Source of the DNA: Belnapia sp.
Lineage (GTDB): Bacteria > Pseudomonadota > Alphaproteobacteria > Acetobacterales > Acetobacteraceae
Length of the DNA stretch: 6,013 nt
Direction: 5' to 3'
Assembly: GCA_028291445.1 (NCBI GenBank)
Contig: JAQGIA010000495.1
Location: 1-6,013 of the forward strand
This document shows, in pieces, positions 1 to 6,013 of this stretch. The translations under genes and the position numbers were made by a program. The notes under the pieces are model-generated. The model saw only the letters and a program-made list of their open reading frames with translations, had not been told where the DNA came from and did not search any database. Each line of letters starts with the position of its first letter. Position 1 is the first letter of the stretch.

Positions 1-2
1 CT

Positions 3-53
3 CCGGCGCATCGCCGGGTGCGGGCGAACATGCGGAAGCTGGCCGGGGCTTGA
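3..53 (+). CDS. Possible 3' end of an unidentified gene (partial)
   Basis: An open frame enters from the left edge and ends at a TGA at 51-53. It encodes about 16 residues ending RRVRANMRKLAGA. The basic, amphipathic tail is plausible as a true C-terminus, and the AT-richer, repeat-containing DNA just after the stop looks non-coding, which is why a gene end is proposed here. A second plus frame also stays open to a TGA at 65-67, but its translation is Gly/Ala/Ser-rich and less convincing. The product cannot be named from so few residues. If real, this gene converges on the mprF-like gene, whose stop lies 84 bases further right. Confidence 0.3.
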   Translation, partial: PAHRRVRANMRKLAGA

Positions 54-74
54 GGTCCGGGGCTTGAGGTCCGA
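47..74. repeat. 14-bp direct tandem duplication in the convergent gap
   Basis: The unit GGCTTGAGGTCCGG (47-60) is followed immediately by GGCTTGAGGTCCGA (61-74), differing only in the last base. It begins at the end of the putative left-edge gene and extends into the gap before the mprF-like stop. The rest of the gap (75-137) holds an imperfect inverted repeat, GGCTGGCC at 75-82 against GGCCAACC at 112-119, around a weak GGGA/TCCC hairpin (94-97 with 105-108). There is no clear terminator with a T tract. The duplication looks like a small replication-slippage product with no evident function. Confidence 0.7.
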
Positions 75-137
75 GGCTGGCCTTTGGTTTGACGGGAAAA
101 TTACTCCCTACGGCCAACCGCCCGAAATGAGCTTGCC

Positions 138-2183
138 CTAACCCTCCCGCGGCAGCAGCTCCCGCAGCTTCACCAGGTCCTTCTCCGCCTTCAGCGCCAG
201 GTACAGCGGCCCCTCGCCGAGCGACACGGCGGTCAGCCCGATATCGCCATAGATCCGCAGCAGTCCCGGCCCGACGCGCCAGAAGGCCGGATCCACCCCG
301 GCCCGCTCGCACAGGTCGCGGAACCGCCAGATGGCCGAGATCGCATCCCGCCGGTCTCCCGCCGGGTCGCCCAGCGCCAGCCAGACCCCGTCCCGCTTGA
401 GGAAGGCGAAGCCCGCCCGCTCGCCCTCGCCGAATATCGCGCCATCCGCCTCGGCCGGGGCCAGGGCGCCAAGCGCCGCCAGCCGGCTGCGGGTCTCGGG
501 CGACCAGGCGATGGCGGCGATCCGGGCCGGCCGCAGCAGCCGCACCATGGCGAACAGCAGCAGCACGCCGGTCAGGCCCACGGTGAATCGCAGGCTATCC
601 GGCGCCAGCGGCGAGAGCACCACGGTCCACCAGCTTTCGTCCGCCACCTTGCCGCCATAGGCGACCAGCGCCAGGGTCAGGCCACAGGCGCCCGCCGCCA
701 GCAGCGGCACCAGCGCCTGGGTCGAGAGCGGCTCCCGCGCCAGCCGGCTGTCGCGGTAGAAGGCGCTGCGCAGTGCCGCCACCAGCACGGTGAGCAGCAG
801 GAAGGCGCCCCAGAGCCACCAGGCCTCGCCGCGCAGCCAGGCGATGCCGGCGCCGTTCAGCAGCAGGAACAGGGTGAGGCCCCAGGCGATGGTCAGCCGC
901 CGCAGCAGCCCGAAGGCCATCACCAGCAGCAGCGAGCCCACCACCGAGGCGGCGAAATGCGAGGCCAGGGCGGCGATATGCCCGGCCCATTCCTCGATGA
1001 TGGTGCCCCGCGTCGGCAGCGCCCCGAGGAAGATCAGCAGCGCGCCGGCGAGCGCCACCAGCGAGGCGATGGCCGGCACCTCCAGCGCATCGGTGCCGCT
1101 GCCGAAGGCGGTGATCCGGGAGAAGGCGGCCTTGCGCTGGCCGATCTCGAAGGAGACGAACAGCCCGCCGGCGATGAACAGCGGCACGATGTAGTAATAG
1201 AGCCGGAAGACCAGCAGCGCGCCGATCACCTCCGGCGCCGGCATATAGGGCTGCAGCCCCAGCAATATGGCCCCGTCGAAGACGCCGAGCCCGCCCGGCA
1301 CGCTGGCGGCGATGCCGACCGCATAGGAGGCGAGGTAGATGCCGACGAAGCGCAGGAAGGTCAGCCCCTCCGCCTCGGGCAGCAGGGCGTAGAAGATGGC
1401 GGCGGTCATCGCCACGTCGACCGTCGCCAGCATGGTCTGCATCAGCGCCATGCGCGGGCTGGGCAGTTCGATCTCGTATTTGAACATCTTCACGTGCCGG
1501 ACGAAGCGGCTCAGGACGACATAGGCGATGACGATGCCCCACAAGGGGATCGCCAGCGCCTGCAAGGCCCAATGCGGCAGGTGGCTGCCGAACCAGGGCA
1601 CCACCTCCGGCTCGATCAGCAGCACCAGCCCGCCGAGCGCCATGCCGCCCAGGCCGAAGGTCAGGCTGGTGAAGCCGACCACCTTGGCGATCTCGAGCGG
1701 CGTCAGCCCCCAGGCGGAATACAGCCGGTAGCGCACCGCGGCCCCGGAAACCGCGGCGAAGCCTAGATTATGCGCCAGGGAATAGCCGCAGAAGGAGGCC
1801 AGCAGGGATTTCGGCCAGGAGACCGGCCGCCCGGCATAGGTCGAGCCCAGCTTGTCGTAGACCGCCAGCACCAGATAGGCGAGTACGGTCAGGCCGCCGG
1901 CGATCCACAGGCTGCGGGGCGTGAGCGCGGCCATGGCGGTACGGATATCGGCGACCGACAGGCCGCGGAATTCCCGCTGCACGACATAGAGCGCGCCCAC
2001 CAGCAGGGCCAGGCCGAAGACGGTCGGCCCATGCCGGCGCAGGGCGACCAGCCAGCCGGCGCGCGGCTCGGCGCTCGGCGCCGCGGGCCTTTTCGCCAGG
2101 GTGGCGTGATCGCTGGGGTGATCCGGCCGGCTCACGCCCCTGGTCACGCCCCTGGTCACGCCCCTGGTCACGTCCCTGGTCAC
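138..2183 (-). CDS. mprF: MprF-like lysylphosphatidylglycerol flippase/synthase homologue with shortened C-terminal domain
   Basis: Predicted 681-residue inner-membrane protein. MprF-family proteins transfer lysine from Lys-tRNA(Lys) to phosphatidylglycerol and flip the product outward, lowering surface negative charge. By eye it has about 13-14 hydrophobic segments between residues 53 and 550. Family-typical stretches include [12 protein letters not shown] (149-160), [11 protein letters not shown] (294-304) and [10 protein letters not shown] (326-335). A soluble part starts near 553 with [20 protein letters not shown] (591-610), YGDIGL (645-650) and LGEG (655-658), recognisable as the first half of the LPG-synthase C-terminal (DUF2156) domain. 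It then ends at LPREG, TAG at 138-140. Full MprF proteins are about 840-870 residues, so roughly 190 residues, the second acyltransferase-like lobe, are absent. The frame is open upstream but overlaps lysS, so I chose GTG 2183, which overlaps the lysS TGA by four bases; in-frame GTGs at 2171, 2159, 2147 and 2135 are alternatives. Flippase-like function is likely; lysyl-transferase activity is doubtful. Confidence 0.85.
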   Translation of the reverse strand: MTRDVTRGVTRGVTRGVSRPDHPSDHATLAKRPAAPSAEPRAGWLVALRRHGPTVFGLALLVGALYVVQREFRGLSVADIRTAMAALTPRSLWIAGGLTVLAYLVLAVYDKLGSTYAGRPVSWPKSLLASFCGYSLAHNLGFAAVSGAAVRYRLYSAWGLTPLEIAKVVGFTSLTFGLGGMALGGLVLLIEPEVVPWFGSHLPHWALQALAIPLWGIVIAYVVLSRFVRHVKMFKYEIELPSPRMALMQTMLATVDVAMTAAIFYALLPEAEGLTFLRFVGIYLASYAVGIAASVPGGLGVFDGAILLGLQPYMPAPEVIGALLVFRLYYYIVPLFIAGGLFVSFEIGQRKAAFSRITAFGSGTDALEVPAIASLVALAGALLIFLGALPTRGTIIEEWAGHIAALASHFAASVVGSLLLVMAFGLLRRLTIAWGLTLFLLLNGAGIAWLRGEAWWLWGAFLLLTVLVAALRSAFYRDSRLAREPLSTQALVPLLAAGACGLTLALVAYGGKVADESWWTVVLSPLAPDSLRFTVGLTGVLLLFAMVRLLRPARIAAIAWSPETRSRLAALGALAPAEADGAIFGEGERAGFAFLKRDGVWLALGDPAGDRRDAISAIWRFRDLCERAGVDPAFWRVGPGLLRIYGDIGLTAVSLGEGPLYLALKAEKDLVKLRELLPREG

Positions 2184-2192
2184 GTCCCTGGC
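2133..2192. repeat. Five-copy 12-bp tandem repeat at the lysS/mprF junction
   Basis: Five contiguous 12-bp units on the plus strand start with CAC at 2133, 2145, 2157, 2169 and 2181. The first three are identical (CACGCCCCTGGT). The fourth and fifth carry T at position 5, and the fifth ends in C. Read on the coding (minus) strand, each unit starts with GTG, encodes V-T-R-G or V-T-R-D in the mprF frame (the 2135 GTG leads out of the repeat into V-S-R-P), and presents a TGA in the lysS frame. Because 12 is a multiple of 3, gain or loss of units keeps both reading frames. This region therefore sets the lysS stop, the mprF start and a basic N-terminal extension of MprF. Confidence 0.95.
2180..2183 (-). 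promoter_or_regulatory. GTGA stop/start overlap coupling lysS to mprF
   Basis: On the minus strand the lysS stop TGA (2182-2180) and a GTG codon in the mprF frame (2183-2181) share bases, giving a four-base overlap typical of translational coupling by reinitiation. Upstream purine-rich stretches are GAGAGG, about ten bases before the GTG, and AGGGA, only one base before it. The first is a plausible but not ideal ribosome binding site, consistent with dependence on ribosomes finishing lysS. The same GTGA motif recurs in the following repeat units, so the exact initiation codon cannot be fixed from sequence alone. Confidence 0.65.
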
Positions 2193-3763
2193 GCCTCTCG
2201 GGCCAGCGCCGCCTCGATCAGCCCGATGGTGCCGGCCACGCCGTAGAGCGCGACGAAGCCGCCGAAGCGCGGCCCTTCCTGCTGGCCGAGCAGCACCTGA
2301 TAGAGGCAGCCGAACCAGTCGCGCAGGTTCTCGAAGCTGTGCCGCTTGCCGACCTCGTACAGCAGGGTCTGGATTGCCTCGGCGTCGCTCTCGGCCGGCA
2401 GCGTCCGCAGGGCTTGCAGCAAATCGACCAGCGCGGCGCGTTCCAGGTCGCTCGGCACCCGATGGCGCTTCTGCGGCGCGACGAAGTCCCGGTAGTAGGC
2501 CACGGCATGTTCCGCCAGCCGGGCCAGCATCGGGTGGCTCTCGGCGGTGATCCCCGGCGCGTAGCGGCCGATGAAACCCCAGAGGATCGCCGGCCCATCC
2601 GCATTCACCACGCTGGCCAGGTTGAGCAGCATGGCAAAGGAGATCGGCGAGCCCGGGTCGTTGCTGCTGCCGTTGTGGATATGCCAGGCCGGGTTGGAAG
2701 GGTCCGGCGCGGCCTTCAGCTTTTCCAGATTGGCCAGGTAGTCGTCCACCGCGCGGGGGATGACGTCGAAGAACAGCCGCTTGGCCCGCTGCGGCTGGCC
2801 ATACATGAACTGGGACAGGCTCTCGGGCGGCGCATAGCGCAGCCATTCCTCGATGGTGAGGCCATTGCCCTTGGACTTGCTGATCTTCTGGCCCTGCTCA
2901 TCCAGGAACAGCTCATAGGTGAAGCCGACCGGCGGCGTGCCGCCCAGGATGCGGCAGATGGCCGAGGAGAGCCGCACGCTGTCGATCAGATCCTTGCCGG
3001 ACATCTCGTAGTCGACGCCGAGCGCATACCAGCGCATCGCCCAATCCGCCTTCCACTGCGCCTTGGCATGGCCGCCGGTGATCCGCGTGCCGTGCCGCCG
3101 GCCGGTCTCGGGGTCCAGCCAGACCAGCAGGTCCTCGGCCGGGCGGACCTCCTCCATCGGCACCTGCATGACCACCCCGGTCTCCGGATGGATCGGCAGG
3201 AAGGGGGAATAGGTGGCGCGGCGATCGGGACCCAGCGTCGGCAGGATCACCTGCCGCACCTGCTCGTGCCGTTCCGCCATCCGCAGCAAGGCCGCGTCGA
3301 AGCGGCCCGCGCGGTAGTATTCCGTGCTGGAGGCGAATTCATACTCGAAGCCGAAGGCATCGAGGAAGGCCTGCAGCCGGGCGTTGTTATGGGCGCCGAA
3401 GCTGGAGTGCGTCCCGAAGGGGTCCGGGATGGCGGTCAGCGGCTTGCCGAGATAGCCCGCCAGCAGCTCCCGGTTCGGGACGTTGTCGGGCACCTTCCGC
3501 AGCCCGTCCATGTCATCGGAAAAGGCCAGCAGCCGGGAGGGCAGGCCGGTCAGCCGCTCGAAGGCGCGGCGCACCCAGGTGGTGCGCGCCACCTCCCCGA
3601 AGGTGCCGATATGCGGCAGGCCGGAAGGGCCATAGCCGGTCTGGAACAATGCCTCCCTGGGGGCGCCCTCGGGTTTCGGGCTGGCGGCCAGCCGCGCCTC
3701 GACCTTGGCGGCTTCCTCGACAGGCCAGGACTTCACGGCACGGAGGGATGGATCAGCGCTCAT
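2180..3763 (-). CDS. lysS: Class I lysyl-tRNA synthetase
   Basis: Cytosolic enzyme that activates lysine with ATP and charges tRNA(Lys); also called LysK in its class I form. It is 527 residues, close to the usual length of bacterial and archaeal class I LysRS. The Rossmann-fold HIGH-type signature lies at 46-54 (PSGLPHIGT) and the KMSKS-type loop at 293-300 (KISKSKGN). Between them are other family stretches, such as the segment around [10 protein letters not shown] (236-245) and SGKDLIDS (255-262). The alpha-helical C-terminal region after about 340 is the anticodon-binding part. The frame is open a further 102 codons upstream, but those overlap the divergent asd gene and do not resemble LysRS, so ATG 3763 (MSADPS) is chosen; it lacks a clear Shine-Dalgarno sequence. 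This is the first gene of a two-gene unit with mprF. Class II LysRS, the enzyme of most other bacteria, is unrelated in sequence, so the assignment is firm. Confidence 0.96.
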   Translation of the reverse strand: MSADPSLRAVKSWPVEEAAKVEARLAASPKPEGAPREALFQTGYGPSGLPHIGTFGEVARTTWVRRAFERLTGLPSRLLAFSDDMDGLRKVPDNVPNRELLAGYLGKPLTAIPDPFGTHSSFGAHNNARLQAFLDAFGFEYEFASSTEYYRAGRFDAALLRMAERHEQVRQVILPTLGPDRRATYSPFLPIHPETGVVMQVPMEEVRPAEDLLVWLDPETGRRHGTRITGGHAKAQWKADWAMRWYALGVDYEMSGKDLIDSVRLSSAICRILGGTPPVGFTYELFLDEQGQKISKSKGNGLTIEEWLRYAPPESLSQFMYGQPQRAKRLFFDVIPRAVDDYLANLEKLKAAPDPSNPAWHIHNGSSNDPGSPISFAMLLNLASVVNADGPAILWGFIGRYAPGITAESHPMLARLAEHAVAYYRDFVAPQKRHRVPSDLERAALVDLLQALRTLPAESDAEAIQTLLYEVGKRHSFENLRDWFGCLYQVLLGQQEGPRFGGFVALYGVAGTIGLIEAALAREAPGT

Positions 3764-3914
3764 GCAGGGCAGATGGCAGGGGGCGGCGACGGGGTCAACG
3801 CAGGACACCGCTACGGATGCATGGCACCCCGGCGCGGGGCGGGGCCACGGCTCTGTGGCATCCGCCGCCGGCTTGCGGTAATCCGCCAGGGTCAAAACAG
3901 GAAAGCAGGGTGCC
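3764..3914. promoter_or_regulatory. Divergent lysS/asd intergenic region with inverted repeats
   Basis: This 151-bp spacer must carry the promoters of both lysS (leftward) and asd (rightward). No strong pair of sigma70-type boxes is evident. The best leftward -35 candidate is TTGACC (minus strand, 3798-3793), with a poor -10 (CATCTG, 3775-3770). The region holds a perfect 7-bp inverted repeat, CGGATGC at 3814-3820 and GCATCCG at 3858-3864. This encloses a 5-bp hairpin with a 3-base loop (CCCCG/CGGGG, 3827-3839). It partly overlaps a second 5-bp inverted repeat, GCCAC at 3844-3848 with GTGGC at 3855-3859. A further GCGG-TAAT-CCGC lies at 3875-3886. These could be operator half-sites or leader-RNA structure. 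No known riboswitch class is recognised, and no small gene is supported. Confidence 0.5.
3899..3910 (+). promoter_or_regulatory. Ribosome binding site of asd
   Basis: Two purine-rich stretches precede the asd ATG at 3915: AGGAAAG at 3899-3905, about nine bases upstream, and AGGG at 3907-3910, four bases upstream. The first has the better spacing. Together they support ATG 3915 as the start, which also places the glycine-rich nucleotide-binding loop directly at the N-terminus as in the family. Confidence 0.6.
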
Positions 3915-4910
3915 ATGCGGGTTGGCGTGATCGGAGCCACGGGCGCGGTCGGCAAGGAATTGATCGAAGTGCTGCACAAGCGGCGCTTCCCGGTCACCGA
4001 ATTGCGCCTTTTCGCCTCCTCCCGCAGCGCCGGCACCCGCCAGAAAACCCCCTGGGGCGAGCTCACCATCGAGGGCTACAGCCTCGATGCGGCGCGCAGC
4101 CTGGACCTCGCCCTGCTCGCCGTCTCCGGCGAATTCGCCAAGGCGCATGCCCGGGCGCTGGCCGCGGCCGGCGTGGCGGTGGTGGATAATTCCTCCGCCC
4201 TGCGGCTCGAGGACGACGTGCCGCTGGTGGTGCCGGAGGTGAATGCCGGGGCCATCGGCGCGCATCGCCTCATCGCCAACCCGAATTGCACCACCGCCAT
4301 CCTGGTCGTGGCGCTGGAGCCGCTGCGCCAGGCCTTCGGCCTGAAGCGCGTCATCGTCTCGACCTACCAGGCCGCCAGCGGCGCCGGCGCCGAGGGCATG
4401 GCGGAGCTGGAACGGGAGACCCGCCGGGTGCTGCTGGAGGGCGGCCCGGCCGGGCATGAGGTCTTCGCCCATCCGCTGGCCTTCAACGTCATCCCGCAGA
4501 TCGATAGCTTCCAGCCCAATGGCTATACCCGGGAGGAGATGAAGGTCGCCTGGGAAAGCCGCAAGATTTTGGGCGTTCCCGACCTGCTTATCTCCTGCAC
4601 CGCGGTGCGGGTGCCGACCATCCGCGCCCATGCCGAGGCCGTCACCATCGAGACCGAACGGCCGGTGACGCCCGAGGCGGCCCGCGCGGTGCTGGCCAAG
4701 GCCCCCGGCGTGGTGGTGGTCGATGACCCGGCCGCGCAGCGCTACCCCATGCCGCTCACCGCCTCCGGCCAGGATGATGTCGAGGCCGGCCGCATCCGGG
4801 CCAACCCGGTGTTCGGCGAGTGCGGCCTGGATCTCTTCCTCTGCGGCGATCAGCTGCTGAAGGGCGCGGCGCTGAACGCGGTGCAGATCGCCGAGCGCCT
4901 GGCCCGGTGA
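3915..4910 (+). CDS. asd: Aspartate-semialdehyde dehydrogenase
   Basis: Cytosolic NADPH-dependent enzyme that reduces L-4-aspartyl phosphate to L-aspartate 4-semialdehyde, the branch-point intermediate for lysine, diaminopimelate, threonine and methionine. The 331 residues match the family length (about 340). The N-terminal NADP-binding loop is GATGAVG (7-13). Other landmarks are DNSSALRLE (91-99), the catalytic cysteine C125 within NPNCTT (122-127), Q152 in QAASGAG (152-158), and the active-site region VRVPTIRAH (231-239), where H239 is the likely acid/base histidine. No expected catalytic residue is missing. The gene is divergent from lysS and is followed eleven bases after its stop by the receptor gene, so the two are probably co-transcribed. 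Asd supplies lysine for protein synthesis and for any lysyl-lipid formation by the neighbouring lysS-mprF pair; that link is inference from position. Confidence 0.96.
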   Translation: MRVGVIGATGAVGKELIEVLHKRRFPVTELRLFASSRSAGTRQKTPWGELTIEGYSLDAARSLDLALLAVSGEFAKAHARALAAAGVAVVDNSSALRLEDDVPLVVPEVNAGAIGAHRLIANPNCTTAILVVALEPLRQAFGLKRVIVSTYQAASGAGAEGMAELERETRRVLLEGGPAGHEVFAHPLAFNVIPQIDSFQPNGYTREEMKVAWESRKILGVPDLLISCTAVRVPTIRAHAEAVTIETERPVTPEAARAVLAKAPGVVVVDDPAAQRYPMPLTASGQDDVEAGRIRANPVFGECGLDLFLCGDQLLKGAALNAVQIAERLAR

Positions 4911-4912
4911 GG
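4907..4912 (+). promoter_or_regulatory. Ribosome binding site that decides the receptor gene start
   Basis: GTGAGG at 4907-4912 lies nine bases before ATG 4922 and overlaps the asd stop codon (TGA 4908-4910). The GTG within it is itself in frame with the receptor gene and would give a GTGA overlap with asd, but no Shine-Dalgarno sequence precedes it. It would also put five extra residues (VRPPG) before a normal signal peptide. ATG 4922 is therefore preferred, with initiation coupled to termination of asd. Confidence 0.6.
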
Positions 4913-4921
4913 CCGCCCGGA

Positions 4922-5914
4922 ATGCTGGGCCGGCGCGGCATCCTCGCCGCGCCGCTGCTGCTGCCGACGCTTACCAGGGCCCAGGCCCAGGCCCCGGCCC
5001 AAGCCCCGGCACCCTGGCCGGTCCGGCCGGTCCGCGTCGTGGTGCCCTTCCCGCCGGGCCAGGCGACCGACATCATGGCCCGGCTGGTCGCCGAGCAGCT
5101 GGGCCAGCGGCTGGGCCAGCCCTGCGTCATCGACAACCGCAGCGGCGGCGCCAGCGTGCCGGGCATGGAGCTGATCGCGAAAGCCCCGCCGGACGGCTAT
5201 ACCCTGGGCATGGCCAGCTCCGGCCCGCTCAGCATCAACCCCGCCGTCATGTCCCGGCTGCCCTACGACGTGGAGCGGGATTTCGCCCCGGTCGCCCTGG
5301 TCTTCACCACGCCGCTGATCGCCGTGGTGCATCCCGCCGCCGGCTTCGGCTCGCTGGCGGAGCTGGTGGCCAAGGCCAAGGCGGCGCCGGGCCAGTACGA
5401 CTACGCCTCGGGCGGGCCGGGCAGCTCGCTGCACCTGGCCGCCGAGGCCTTCTGCCAGCAGGCCGGCATCCAGTTGAACCACATCCCCTATCGCGGCTCC
5501 GCCCCGGCGATGACCGATCTCATCGCCGGCAACGTCAAGCTGATGTTCGACAGCCTGGCCGCCGCTTTGCCGCATATCCAGGGCGGCCGGGTCAAGGCGC
5601 TCGGCGTCACCTCGGCCGCGCGGATGCCGCAACTGCCGGAATTGCCGACGGTGGCGGAAGCGGCCGACCTGCCGGGCTTCGAAATCCTCGGTTGGGCCGG
5701 GCTGATCGCCCCGGCCGGCACCCCGGCACCGATCGTCGATCGCCTGGCGGCCGAGACGCTGGCGCTGGTGCGGAGCGCCCCGATCACCGCCCGCATCATC
5801 GAGCTGGGCGCCACGCCCGCACCGCTGGGGCCGGCGGAATTCGGCGGCTACATCCGCAGCGAGCTGATCAAGCTGCGGGCCATCGCCCAGGCGGCGGACG
5901 TCCGCCTGGACTGA
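4922..5914 (+). CDS. Bug/TctC-family tripartite tricarboxylate transporter substrate-binding protein
   Basis: Predicted 330-residue periplasmic solute receptor of the Bug (TctC) family, which captures carboxylates and other small organic ligands. The N-terminus MLGRRGILAAPLLLP is a signal peptide with an arginine pair resembling a twin-arginine motif; cleavage is likely after TRAQA (residue 22). A Gln-Ala-Pro-rich linker follows (21-33). Family landmarks are VVVPFPPGQATDIMAR (39-54), IDNRSGGASVPGMELIAK (70-87), PPDGYTLG (89-96), HIPYRGSAPAMTDLIAG (187-203), LGVTSAARMPQLPELPTVAEA (227-247) and the GLIAPAGTP stretch (260-268). The first ligand loop has PPGQ where the family commonly has two consecutive glycines. 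Length is typical and the gene looks intact. No membrane partners (TctA/TctB) lie in the window, so it may be one of the many orphan receptors of this family. The ligand cannot be deduced; the position next to asd and asparaginase only hints at an amino-acid or dicarboxylate theme. Confidence 0.92.
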   Translation: MLGRRGILAAPLLLPTLTRAQAQAPAQAPAPWPVRPVRVVVPFPPGQATDIMARLVAEQLGQRLGQPCVIDNRSGGASVPGMELIAKAPPDGYTLGMASSGPLSINPAVMSRLPYDVERDFAPVALVFTTPLIAVVHPAAGFGSLAELVAKAKAAPGQYDYASGGPGSSLHLAAEAFCQQAGIQLNHIPYRGSAPAMTDLIAGNVKLMFDSLAAALPHIQGGRVKALGVTSAARMPQLPELPTVAEAADLPGFEILGWAGLIAPAGTPAPIVDRLAAETLALVRSAPITARIIELGATPAPLGPAEFGGYIRSELIKLRAIAQAADVRLD

Positions 5915-5924
5915 TCCGCGCCTT

Positions 5925-6013
5925 TCAGTATTCGGCGAAGATGCGGCGGATCACCGCCGGGTCCCGGCTCACCGTGAGGGCCAGCATCAGCAGGATGCGC
6001 GCCTTCTGTGGCG
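5925..6013 (-). CDS. L-asparaginase, C-terminal end (partial)
   Basis: The minus-strand frame runs in from the right edge and stops at TGA (5927-5925). The 28 visible residues include KARILLMLALT followed by a Ser-Arg-Asp-Pro stretch and the terminal RRIFAEY. This matches the characteristic C-terminus of bacterial L-asparaginases (N/S-K-A-R-hydrophobic-LMLAL, then an Asp-Pro and an aromatic-rich end). The enzyme hydrolyses L-asparagine to L-aspartate and ammonia. The catalytic threonines lie outside the window, so the subtype (cytoplasmic type I or periplasmic type II) cannot be told. The gene converges on the receptor gene with only ten bases between the stop codons, so any transcription terminator of either gene must lie inside the other's coding sequence. 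Confidence 0.75.
   Translation of the reverse strand, partial: PQKARILLMLALTVSRDPAVIRRIFAEY
5944..5959. other. Perfect 6-bp hairpin just past the receptor gene stop
   Basis: CGGCGG (5944-5949), loop ATCA, CCGCCG (5954-5959) forms a perfect stem about 30 bases after the receptor stop and inside the asparaginase 3' coding region. It is not followed by a T tract on either strand, so it is not a classical intrinsic terminator. It could be a 3'-end stabilising structure or a pause site for Rho-dependent termination, or simply a result of GC-rich codons for VIRRI. Confidence 0.4.

Noticed and set aside
957..1766. Plus-strand open frame (269 codons) antisense to mprF
   Set aside because: The composition (Gln, Asp, His, Arg, Gly) is what antisense of a hydrophobic membrane-protein gene gives; no motif or ribosome binding site supports it.
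2133..2192. CRISPR-like or attachment-site interpretation of the junction repeat
   Set aside because: The units are contiguous with no spacers, are only 12 bp, lie within coding sequence and have no integrase or cas gene nearby.
2184..2846. Upstream in-frame extension of the mprF frame (221 codons) inside lysS
   Set aside because: The translation is Arg/Ala/Gly/Pro-rich with no family match, while the lysS frame over the same bases encodes well-conserved LysRS sequence; it is a GC-rich shadow frame.
3764..4069. 102-codon N-terminal extension of lysS
   Set aside because: It would overlap the first 155 bases of asd on the opposite strand, its translation shows no LysRS similarity, and family members start near MSADPS.
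2339..4189. Long plus-strand open frame (616 codons) antisense to lysS
   Set aside because: It covers lysS and the start of asd in antisense, is dominated by Arg, Gln, Gly, His and Ala, and has no recognisable domain; such frames are expected opposite high-GC genes.
3795..4631. Minus-strand open frame (278 codons) antisense to asd
   Set aside because: It lies opposite catalytic and conserved asd sequence and has no domain features; it is a shadow of asd.
4973..5015. Low-complexity CAGGCCC/GCCCCGG repeat near the receptor N-terminus
   Set aside because: It encodes the Gln-Ala-Pro linker after the signal peptide, which is common in GC-rich secreted proteins; there is no sign of a mobile or regulatory element.
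5098..5120. Two copies of GCTGGGCCAGC spaced by one base, each an inverted repeat
   Set aside because: They lie inside the receptor gene and simply encode the amphipathic helix LGQRLGQP with preferred GC-rich codons.
4850..5632. Minus-strand open frame (260 codons) antisense to the receptor gene
   Set aside because: It spans the asd/receptor junction in antisense, has His/Gly/Arg-rich composition and no family signature.

Overview
The window looks like chromosomal DNA of a very GC-rich alphaproteobacterium, most likely a member of the Acetobacteraceae such as a Roseomonas relative. This is inferred from four things: strong G/C preference at third codon positions, a class I (archaeal-type) lysyl-tRNA synthetase as found in most alphaproteobacteria, an MprF-like membrane protein, and a Bug/TctC-type solute receptor, a family greatly expanded in Roseomonas-like genomes. 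No rRNA, tRNA, CRISPR array, insertion sequence or phage gene is visible.

Layout. At the left edge, bases 3-53 may be the 3' end of a plus-strand gene. An 84-bp gap with a 14-bp tandem duplication follows. A minus-strand pair then fills 138-3763: lysS (class I LysRS, 2180-3763) is followed by an mprF-like gene (138-2183). The two overlap by four bases in a GTGA stop/start junction, which lies inside a five-copy 12-bp tandem repeat. A 151-bp divergent intergenic region (3764-3914) separates lysS from the plus-strand pair asd (aspartate-semialdehyde dehydrogenase, 3915-4910) and a tctC/Bug-type periplasmic receptor (4922-5914). Ten bases past the receptor stop, on the minus strand, begins the C-terminal end of an L-asparaginase that runs off the right edge.

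How the genes fit together. Lysine metabolism is a plausible common thread, though this is inference. Asparaginase releases aspartate, Asd carries out the second step from aspartate towards lysine, threonine and methionine, LysRS charges tRNA(Lys), and MprF-family proteins transfer lysine from Lys-tRNA(Lys) to phosphatidylglycerol and flip the product across the inner membrane. The lysS-mprF coupling resembles, as two genes and with a different LysRS class, the mycobacterial LysX fusion. The main oddity is that the MprF homologue keeps the full membrane region but stops about halfway through the usual cytosolic aminoacyl-transferase domain. I found no evidence of a wholly new system; the junction repeat and the shortened MprF are the points most worth checking.
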